In this document: piece after piece, positions 6,191 through 10,835 of the stretch
How positions within the stretch are numbered: position 1 is the stretch's first letter
Layout: each line of letters begins with the position of its first letter
NCBI GenBank assembly: GCA_020063545.1
Contig: JAGUUF010000267.1
Location: forward strand, 1-10,835
Direction of reading: 5' to 3'
Source of the DNA: Cytophagales bacterium
GTDB lineage: Bacteria; Bacteroidota; Bacteroidia; Cytophagales; Cyclobacteriaceae
Length of the DNA stretch: 10,835 nt
Notes under the pieces: generated by a model
Database searches by the model: none
What the model saw: the letters and a program-made list of their open reading frames with translations, nothing else
Told to the model about the DNA's origin: nothing
Made by a program: the position numbers and the translations under genes

Positions 6191-6988
6191 ATGGTTCACT
6201 TAAAGTCTGACGAAGAGATAAGCATCATCAAAGAGGGGGCCCGCATTTTGGGCCAGGCTCATGGTGAAATAGCCGGACTCATTAAACCCGGCATCAAGAC
6301 GTCAGTACTCGATAAGGTAGCCGAAGAATACATCCGCGATTACGGAGGGGTGCCCTCCTTCAAGAATTATAACGGATCGTTTCCGGCATCGCTGTGCATA
6401 TCGGTAAACGATGTGGTTGTTCACGGAATACCCTCCAACTATGAATTAAAGGAGGGCGATGTGGTTTCGATTGATTGCGGAGTGTATTACAAGGGCTACC
6501 ACAGCGATTCGGCTTATACCTACCCGCTGGAGGGCACAGATGAAAAAGTGCTCCTGTTGCTGGAACGAACGTATGAGTCGTTGTACCGGGGCATTGAACA
6601 GGCAAAGGCCGGTAACCGGATGGGTGATGTGAGTTTTGCCATCCAGAGTTATGTGGAAAGTTTTGGCTATGGTGTGGTGCGTGAACTGGTTGGTCATGGC
6701 GTTGGAAAAAACCTGCACGAAGACCCAGAAGTACCCAACTTTGGTAAGCGGGGTAAAGGTGTAAAGCTGGTGCCCGGAATGGTGTTTGCCATCGAGCCGA
6801 TGATAAACATGGGAACCAAAAAGGTGGTGCAGGAACGTGACGGGTGGACGATACGCACGGCCGACAGGCGGCCATCGGCTCATTTTGAGCACATGGTGGC
6901 CATACGGGAAGAGAAAACAGAAGTGTTAACAACACATCAGTATATAGAAGAAAAGTACTCGTTTAAGTGGCGAAGCAAAAGTCGATAG
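6191..6988 (+). CDS. map: Methionine aminopeptidase, type I
   Basis: Cytoplasmic metallo-enzyme that removes the initiator methionine from new proteins with a small second residue, acting at the ribosome exit after deformylation. The 265 residues have the type I length, without the type II insertion. All metal ligands of the pita-bread fold are visible: D95 (SIDCG), D106 (HSDSA), H169 (GHGVG), E202 (AIEPM) and E233 (HFEHM). The substrate-binding histidines are H78 (VVHGIP) and H176 (NLHEDP). No N-terminal zinc-finger extension is present. The last 22 bases overlap the start of infA, and the basic C-terminal tail KWRSKSR is encoded in the overlap. Confidence 0.98.
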   Translation: MVHLKSDEEISIIKEGARILGQAHGEIAGLIKPGIKTSVLDKVAEEYIRDYGGVPSFKNYNGSFPASLCISVNDVVVHGIPSNYELKEGDVVSIDCGVYYKGYHSDSAYTYPLEGTDEKVLLLLERTYESLYRGIEQAKAGNRMGDVSFAIQSYVESFGYGVVRELVGHGVGKNLHEDPEVPNFGKRGKGVKLVPGMVFAIEPMINMGTKKVVQERDGWTIRTADRRPSAHFEHMVAIREEKTEVLTTHQYIEEKYSFKWRSKSR

Positions 6989-7185
6989 AGCAGGATGGAA
7001 CGATAACGGAAGCGTTATCGAATGCCATGTTTCGCGTTCAGTTGGAAAACGGACACGAAGTGCTGGCGCATATATCGGGTAAAATGCGGATGAACTACAT
7101 CCGCTTGTTGCCTGGCGATAAAGTAAGGCTGGAGATGTCGCCTTACGATTTAACGAAAGGAAGAATTGTATTCAGGTATAAATAA
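6967..7185 (+). CDS. infA: Translation initiation factor IF-1
   Basis: Binds the A site of the 30S subunit during initiation and works with IF-2 and IF-3. The 72 residues are the standard length, an S1-like OB-fold. The sequence opens MAKQKSIEQDGTITEALSNA and contains FRVQLENGHEVLAHISGKMR at about 22-41, GDKVRLEMSPYDLTKGRIVF at about 50-69, and final RYK. The start is GTG at 6967, chosen because it gives the universal MAK N-terminus; no ATG is available nearby. It lies 22 bases inside the 3' end of map, in another frame, which suggests translation by coupling or re-initiation. Confidence 0.97.
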   Translation: MAKQKSIEQDGTITEALSNAMFRVQLENGHEVLAHISGKMRMNYIRLLPGDKVRLEMSPYDLTKGRIVFRYK

Positions 7186-7197
7186 GGATTGAACACA

Positions 7198-7314
7198 ATG
7201 AAAGTAAAAGCATCCATAAAGAAACGCAGTGCCGATTGCAAAATCATCAGGCGCAACGGCAAGCTATATGTTATTAATAAAAAGAACCCCCGTTTTAAAC
7301 AACGGCAGGGATAA
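7198..7314 (+). CDS. rpmJ: 50S ribosomal protein L36 (bL36), zinc-ligand-poor form
   Basis: The smallest large-subunit protein; it packs against 23S domains II, V and VI. Translating the space between infA and rpsM gives 38 residues beginning MKVKASIKKRSADCKIIRRN and ending in NPRFKQRQG, an unmistakable L36. Zinc-type L36 has three Cys and one His as ligands; here the first Cys is Ser11, Cys14 remains, the third is replaced by Asn or Lys, and the His is Phe34, so zinc binding is not expected. AAGGA at 7184-7188, nine bases before the ATG, is Shine-Dalgarno-like, unusual in this cluster. Gaps are 12 bases upstream and 24 downstream. Confidence 0.96.
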   Translation: MKVKASIKKRSADCKIIRRNGKLYVINKKNPRFKQRQG

Positions 7315-7338
7315 AGTATAACCGATAACAAACAAAAC

Positions 7339-7719
7339 ATGGCAAGGATACAAGGTGTCGATATCCCCGATAACAAGAGAGGCGAAATCAGCCTGACCTA
7401 CATTTACGGCATTGGCCGCAGGTCAGCACAGAACATTCTTACCCAGGCGGGTGTAGATTGGAACAAGAAGGCCAAAGACTGGACCGATGAGGAGTCGAAT
7501 GCCATTCGTTCCATCATCTCCGAAAAATTCAGGGTAGAGGGTTCGCTTCGCTCAGAAGTTCAACTGAGCATCAAGCGACTGATGGATATCGGTTGCTACC
7601 GTGGCCTGCGCCACCGCAAAGGCCTGCCCGTACGCGGCCAGACAACCAAGAATAACGCCCGTACGCGTAAAGGCAAGCGTAAAACCGTTGCCAACAAGAA
7701 GAAGGCAACGAAAGGGTAA
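7339..7719 (+). CDS. rpsM: 30S ribosomal protein S13 (uS13)
   Basis: Protein of the 30S head that forms intersubunit bridges B1a/B1b with 23S rRNA and L5, and whose C-terminal tail reaches the P-site tRNA. The 126 residues start MARIQGVDIPDNKRGEISLT. The helix-turn-helix part has YGIGRRSAQNIL at about 24-35, and the C-terminal region has GCYRGLRHRKGLPVRGQTTK and the basic tail NARTRKGKRKTVANKKKATK. It marks the start of the alpha-operon portion. The leader before the ATG is A-rich (AACAAACAAAAC) with no Shine-Dalgarno sequence. rpsK follows after 30 bases. Confidence 0.98.
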   Translation: MARIQGVDIPDNKRGEISLTYIYGIGRRSAQNILTQAGVDWNKKAKDWTDEESNAIRSIISEKFRVEGSLRSEVQLSIKRLMDIGCYRGLRHRKGLPVRGQTTKNNARTRKGKRKTVANKKKATKG

Positions 7720-7749
7720 CCAGTAACGAAACATTAACGAACAACGATA

Positions 7750-8145
7750 ATGTCAACCGAGAAAAGAAAAGACAAAGCCAAGAAGCGGGTTGTAACCGTT
7801 GAGGCCGTAGGCCAGGCGCACATCAAAGCCACGTTTAACAACATCGTTATTTCCATGACCAACTCAACTGGTCAGGTGGTAACGTGGTCTTCGGCCGGCA
7901 AAATGGGATTCAAGGGTTCTAAGAAAAACACACCCTATGCGGCCCAGATGGCTGCCCAGGATTGTGCAACACGGGCATTCGAACTTGGCCTTCGTAAAGT
8001 GGAGGTATTTGTGAAAGGTCCGGGCGCAGGCCGTGAGTCGGCCATCCGTACCATTCAAACAGCCGGTATAGAAGTTACCGCTATTAAGGACATGACACCG
8101 CTGCCGCACAACGGCTGCCGTCCTCCCAAAAAGAGAAGGGTTTAA
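7750..8145 (+). CDS. rpsK: 30S ribosomal protein S11 (uS11)
   Basis: Platform protein of the small subunit next to the mRNA exit region and the 3' end of 16S rRNA. The 131 residues begin with a Lys/Arg-rich tail of about 14 residues, then the core with AHIKATFNNIVISMTNSTGQ at about 22-41 and TWSSAGKMGFKGSKKNTPYA at about 44-63. KGPGAGRESAIRTIQTAGIE lies further on, and the classical C-terminus is TPLPHNGCRPPKKRRV. It lies between S13 and S4 in normal alpha-operon order. A gap of 35 bases, A-rich and without visible signals, precedes rpsD. Confidence 0.98.
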   Translation: MSTEKRKDKAKKRVVTVEAVGQAHIKATFNNIVISMTNSTGQVVTWSSAGKMGFKGSKKNTPYAAQMAAQDCATRAFELGLRKVEVFVKGPGAGRESAIRTIQTAGIEVTAIKDMTPLPHNGCRPPKKRRV

Positions 8146-8180
8146 TTAACACAAACGCTGAATAAAAAAATTAAAAAGTA

Positions 8181-8786
8181 ATGGCACGATACACAGGTCC
8201 AAAAGCCAGAATATCCAGGCGATTCGGAGAGCCGGTTTTGGGTGAAAACAAGGCGCTTCAGAAGAAGAACCACGCCCCCGGTATGCACGGTCGCGGTAAA
8301 AAGCGCAAGCAGTCGGAGTATGCTACGCAGTTAGCTGAGAAGCAGAAAGCAAAATACATTTACGGCCTGCTCGAGAGGCAGTTTGCCAAGCTGTTCGATA
8401 AAGCCTCGCGCAAAAAGGGGGTTACTGGTGAAGTATTGTTGCAGTTGCTTGAGGCCCGCCTCGACAACACCGTTTACCGCATGGGCATTGCGCCCACCCG
8501 CAGGGGAGCGCGCCAGCTTGTGCTGCACAAACACATTACCGTAAATGGCGAGATTGTTAACATTCCGTCATTCACCCTTCGTCCGGGCGACCGCGTAGGG
8601 GTACGCGAAAAATCCAAATCACTGGAAGCCATTACCAACAGCCTTTCGGTGCAAGGTGCCAGAAAGTATTCGTGGCTGGAGTGGGATGGTGCCGAAATGG
8701 AAGGAAAACTAATTCACCTGCCTCCCCGCGAGGATATACCCGAGAACATCAACGAGCAATTGATCGTTGAATTGTACTCGAAATAA
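8181..8786 (+). CDS. rpsD: 30S ribosomal protein S4 (uS4), cysteine-free form
   Basis: One of the two proteins that nucleate 30S assembly; it binds the five-way junction of the 16S 5' domain and contributes to decoding accuracy with S5. In E. coli it also represses the alpha operon, but nothing in this sequence shows whether that holds here. The 201 residues contain no cysteine at all, so the N-terminal zinc site of C-type S4 proteins is absent. The N-terminal domain begins MARYTGPKARISRRFGEPVL. The S4 RNA-binding domain spans about 93-155, with RLDNTVYRMGIAPTRRGARQ then LVLHKHITVNGEIVNIPSF. The C-terminal LPPREDIPENINEQLIVELY is typical. Confidence 0.98.
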   Translation: MARYTGPKARISRRFGEPVLGENKALQKKNHAPGMHGRGKKRKQSEYATQLAEKQKAKYIYGLLERQFAKLFDKASRKKGVTGEVLLQLLEARLDNTVYRMGIAPTRRGARQLVLHKHITVNGEIVNIPSFTLRPGDRVGVREKSKSLEAITNSLSVQGARKYSWLEWDGAEMEGKLIHLPPREDIPENINEQLIVELYSK

Positions 8787-8813
8787 TGATAACCTTTAAT
8801 TAAGAAGATACCT

Positions 8814-9803
8814 ATGTCAATACTTGCATTTCAAATACCCGATAAAGTGGTGATGGAAAAAGCCGATGATTTTCACGGCACGTTTACCTTTAAGCCGCTT
8901 GAAAAAGGTTATGGCGTTACCATTGGTAATGCCCTTCGCAGAATTCTGCTTTCATCGCTCGAAGGTTATGCCATTATCGGTATTAAGATTCCCGGAGTGC
9001 TGCATGAGTTCAGCACCCTCGATGGCGTTGTGGAAGATGTTGCCGAAATTATTTTGAACCTGAAAATGGTACGCCTCAAAAAAACCGGTGACAATGTGGA
9101 CAGTAAAATAACGGTTAACATCAAGAAGCAGAAGCAGTTTAAAGCCGGTGATATCGCCCGCTTTACTTCTGCTTTTGAAGTGTTAAATCCCGACCATGTC
9201 ATTTGCAACCTCGATGAGTCGGCTCACTTTGAAATTGAGCTTACCATAGATAAAGGAAGGGGCTACCTGCCGGCCGAAGAAAGCAAACCTGCCGAACAGG
9301 TTTTTGGGTACATTCCCATCGATGCCATCTTCACCCCGATTAAAAATGTGAAGTTCAGCGTGGAGAACACACGGGTAGAGCAGAAAACCGACTACGAAAA
9401 ACTTGTTTTGGATATCCAGACCGATGGCTCCATCCACCCCGAAAAGGCGCTGGAAGGTGCTGCCCACATCCTGATTAAGCATTTTGCCTTGTTCTCCGAT
9501 AAATCCATGGAGCTTGAAACAGGAAAAGATGCTGAAGTGGAACAAGTTGACGAAGAATTGCTGCACATGCGCAAACTCCTCAAAACCCCGCTTCACGATC
9601 TCGATCTTTCCGTTCGGGCGTATAACTGCCTCAAGGCTGCAGATGTGAAAACACTGGGTGACCTGGTGCAACTGGAAATCTCCGATATGATGAAGTTCCG
9701 CAACTTCGGAAAGAAGTCGCTGGCCGAACTGGAGCAGTTGGTGTCGGAAAAAGGCCTGACCTTCGGCATGGACCTGGGCAAGTACAAACTTGATGAAGAT
9801 TAA
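8814..9803 (+). CDS. rpoA: DNA-directed RNA polymerase subunit alpha
   Basis: The alpha dimer scaffolds assembly of beta and beta', and its C-terminal domain contacts DNA and activators. The 329 residues equal the E. coli length. The N-terminal domain (about 1-232) has GYGVTIGNALRRILLSSLEG at 32-51 and DGSIHPEKALEGAAHILIKH at 204-223. After an acidic linker (about 235-250) the C-terminal domain has LSVRAYNCLK at 265-274, then LGDLVQLE and FRNFGKKSLAELEQ. Arg268 and Asn271 match the DNA-contacting Arg265 and Asn268 of E. coli, so UP-element-type contacts remain possible. It lies between rpsD and rplQ, the usual alpha-operon position. Confidence 0.98.
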   Translation: MSILAFQIPDKVVMEKADDFHGTFTFKPLEKGYGVTIGNALRRILLSSLEGYAIIGIKIPGVLHEFSTLDGVVEDVAEIILNLKMVRLKKTGDNVDSKITVNIKKQKQFKAGDIARFTSAFEVLNPDHVICNLDESAHFEIELTIDKGRGYLPAEESKPAEQVFGYIPIDAIFTPIKNVKFSVENTRVEQKTDYEKLVLDIQTDGSIHPEKALEGAAHILIKHFALFSDKSMELETGKDAEVEQVDEELLHMRKLLKTPLHDLDLSVRAYNCLKAADVKTLGDLVQLEISDMMKFRNFGKKSLAELEQLVSEKGLTFGMDLGKYKLDED

Positions 9804-9809
9804 TGAACC

Positions 9810-10346
9810 ATGAGACACGGTAAGAAAATAAATCACCTGGGAAGAACGGCAAGCCACCGGAAAGCCCTGCTTTCCAACATGGCCAGTTCGCTTATCCTTA
9901 AAAAGCGCATTACCACAACGGTTGCCAAGGCAAAAGCATTACGCAAATATGTTGAGCCCTTGCTGACCAAGGCTAAGATTGACACCACGCACTCGCGCAG
10001 AACGGTATTTTCATACCTTCAAAACAAAGAGTCGGTTAGCGAACTGTTCGGCACGGTTGCTTCGCGCATAGCCGAGCGCCAGGGCGGGTACACCCGCATT
10101 ATTAAAATGGGCGATGTTCGGCTTGGCGACAATGCCGAAATGTGCCTGATTGAACTGGTGGATTTTAACGAGTTGTACGGCAAAGAAGCAGTTGCCAAAA
10201 AGGGTAAAACGCGCAGAAGCCGCGGAGCTAAGGGTAAAAAAGATGAGACTGCTCAGGAAGTTGCCGGAGCGCCCGAAGCCGCAGCAGAACCTGCCTCAGA
10301 GAAAAAGCCGGCCAAAAAGAAAACCGACAAAAAGGATAAGAAATAA
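9810..10346 (+). CDS. rplQ: 50S ribosomal protein L17 (bL17) with basic C-terminal extension
   Basis: Large-subunit protein near the tunnel exit, the last gene of the alpha operon. The conserved core covers about residues 1-125: MRHGKKINHLGRTASHRKAL, then LLSNMASSLILKKRITTTVA, TKAKIDTTHSRRTVFSYL, and YTRIIKMGDVRLGDNAEMCL ending in IELVDFNELYG. E. coli L17 ends near here (127 residues). This one continues for about 53 residues of Lys/Ala/Glu/Pro-rich low complexity that ends KKPAKKKTDKKDKK. The tail is in the same open frame and is followed by a proper stop and terminator, so it is not an artefact. Six bases separate it from rpoA. Confidence 0.97.
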   Translation: MRHGKKINHLGRTASHRKALLSNMASSLILKKRITTTVAKAKALRKYVEPLLTKAKIDTTHSRRTVFSYLQNKESVSELFGTVASRIAERQGGYTRIIKMGDVRLGDNAEMCLIELVDFNELYGKEAVAKKGKTRRSRGAKGKKDETAQEVAGAPEAAAEPASEKKPAKKKTDKKDKK

Positions 10347-10366
10347 CGTGTTTAAAAAACATAAAG

Positions 10367-10401
10367 AAAGGGGATTGGGCATTTGTTCAATCCCTTTTTT
10401 A
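10367..10401 (+). terminator. Rho-independent terminator after rplQ
   Basis: GGGATTG (10371-10377) pairs with CAATCCC (10388-10394) around a 10-base loop. The stem can be extended through G-T and A-T pairs to AAAG (10367-10370) against TTTT. A run of six T (10395-10400) follows. It starts 20 bases after the rplQ stop and closes the ribosomal protein transcript. Confidence 0.88.
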
Positions 10402-10438
10402 TTGCCTTTTCCGGAAACGAGTCAAAAATTGCCCGGCA

Positions 10439-10450
10439 ATGGCCGGCCAT
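10439..10450. repeat. Perfect 12-base palindrome upstream of carA
   Basis: ATGGCCGGCCAT reads the same on both strands. It is centred about 45 bases before the carA start and occupies the place where a -33 promoter element would be expected for the -7-like box at 10465. It might be an operator half-site pair, or chance in a GC-rich stretch; no regulator is known from the sequence. Confidence 0.3.
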
Positions 10451-10464
10451 ATTCATTTGCGGAT

Positions 10465-10472
10465 TATTTTTG
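10465..10472 (+). promoter_or_regulatory. Possible Bacteroidota -7 box for carA
   Basis: TATTTTTG fits TAnnTTTG and lies 16 bases before the carA GTG, downstream of the rplQ terminator, where a promoter is needed. No TTTG or TTG is found at a 17 to 23 base spacing upstream (the nearest TTG, at 10429, is 33 bases away), so the promoter would be weak or activator-dependent. If used, the leader would be only around 10 bases. Confidence 0.45.
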
Positions 10473-10488
10473 TTAAACCTGATACATC

Positions 10489-10835
10489 GTGAAAAAGAAA
10501 GCATACCTCCTGTTACAAGACGGCCTCCTGGCAGAAGGCAACCTAATCGGCAGCCCGGGCACAACGGGTGGTGAAATCTGCTTTAATACAGGCATGACGG
10601 GCTACCAGGAAATTTACACCGACCCATCCTATTTCGGGCAAATCATCGTAAACACCACCGCCCACATAGGCAACTATGGTACTGTGGATGAAGAGCAGGA
10701 ATCGGGCTCACCCAAAATCAGCGGCATTGTGGTAAACGAATTTTCGGCCGAATTCAGCCGCGCTACTGCCCGGGAAAGCCTGCAGCAATATCTTGAAAAG
10801 CACAACATAACGGGCATCGCTGATGTGGATACCCG
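10489..10835 (+). CDS. carA: Carbamoyl-phosphate synthase small (glutaminase) subunit, N-terminal part; 3' end outside window
   Basis: Hydrolyses glutamine and passes ammonia to CarB, which makes carbamoyl phosphate for pyrimidine and arginine synthesis in the cytoplasm. The frame from GTG at 10489 stays open for 115 codons to the window edge. It encodes the CarA N-terminal domain: AYLLLQDGLLAEGNLIGSPG, then GGEICFNTGMTGYQEIYTDP, SYFGQIIVNTTAHIGNYG, and further on ISGIVVNEFS and an ITGIADVDTR-like end that matches the family's GIxGIDTR segment. The class I glutamine amidotransferase domain with the catalytic Cys lies beyond the window. GTG is chosen because it gives the family N-terminus and no ATG lies near it in frame. 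It has its own promoter-like box after a terminator, so it is likely transcribed separately from rplQ. Confidence 0.93.
   Translation, partial: MKKKAYLLLQDGLLAEGNLIGSPGTTGGEICFNTGMTGYQEIYTDPSYFGQIIVNTTAHIGNYGTVDEEQESGSPKISGIVVNEFSAEFSRATARESLQQYLEKHNITGIADVDT

Noticed and set aside
6360..6935. Minus-strand open frame of 191 codons opposite map
   Set aside because: The product is rich in Pro, Cys, His and Trp without domain features; it is a mirror of the map coding frame.
8146..8180. A-rich gap before rpsD as a possible promoter or slippage site
   Set aside because: No TAnnTTTG box or inverted repeat is present, and the run of seven A lies outside any coding frame; A-rich leaders are common in front of genes in this cluster.
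10150..10476. Plus-strand frame overlapping the 3' half of rplQ and running through the terminator
   Set aside because: It starts inside rplQ, runs across the terminator hairpin, and has no recognisable sequence; the Lys-rich rplQ tail simply leaves other frames open.
1..10835. Mobile elements, CRISPR arrays, tRNA or rRNA genes, defence or other accessory systems
   Set aside because: No direct-repeat arrays, transposase-like frames, cloverleaf-like sequences or foreign-looking composition were seen; the whole window is accounted for by core genes and two short gaps.

Overview
The window is a long, uninterrupted, all plus-strand block of ribosomal protein and housekeeping genes. It corresponds to the end of the S10 operon, the whole spc operon and the alpha operon, followed by the start of carA. 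The order is rplP (3' end only), rpmC, rpsQ, rplN, rplX, rplE, rpsN, a 165-base gap, rpsH, rplF, rplR, rpsE, rpmD, rplO, secY, map, infA, rpmJ, rpsM, rpsK, rpsD, rpoA, rplQ, a 142-base gap, and carA (5' end only).

The organism is most likely a member of the Bacteroidota, probably a Cytophagales-type lineage; the phylum is inferred with good confidence, the order only weakly. The reasons are: promoter-like sites of the Bacteroidota type (TAnnTTTG, one with a correctly spaced TTTG upstream); almost no Shine-Dalgarno sequences, with A-rich leaders in front of most starts; a long S14 and an L36 that lack a full set of zinc ligands; secY followed directly by map, infA and rpmJ without adk; an L17 with a basic low-complexity tail; and carA right after rplQ.

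Layout. 1-2189: seven genes with gaps of 7 bases or less, or overlapping, so certainly one transcript. 2190-2354: the only sizeable non-coding gap inside the cluster. It holds a GC-rich foldable stretch, a well-formed Bacteroidota promoter (TTTG, 19-base spacer, TATCTTTG), and a perfect 10-bp inverted repeat followed by TTTATTT, which begins on the last base of the promoter -7 box. 2355-10346: rpsH through rplQ, with gaps of 1 to 35 bases and one 22-base overlap (map/infA). 10347-10488: a clear intrinsic terminator, a 12-base palindrome and a promoter-like -7 box before carA.

The genes supply both ribosomal subunits (S4, S5, S8, S11, S13, S14, S17; L5, L6, L14, L15, L16, L17, L18, L24, L29, L30, L36), initiation factor IF-1, the RNA polymerase alpha subunit, the SecY translocon channel and the methionine aminopeptidase that trims new proteins. 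CarA is unrelated to translation and feeds carbamoyl phosphate to pyrimidine and arginine synthesis.

I found no mobile element, CRISPR array, RNA gene or unknown system here; it is a core region. The observations most worth checking are the promoter/terminator overlap in front of rpsH and a lysine in SecY at the position of the functionally critical Arg357 of E. coli SecY.
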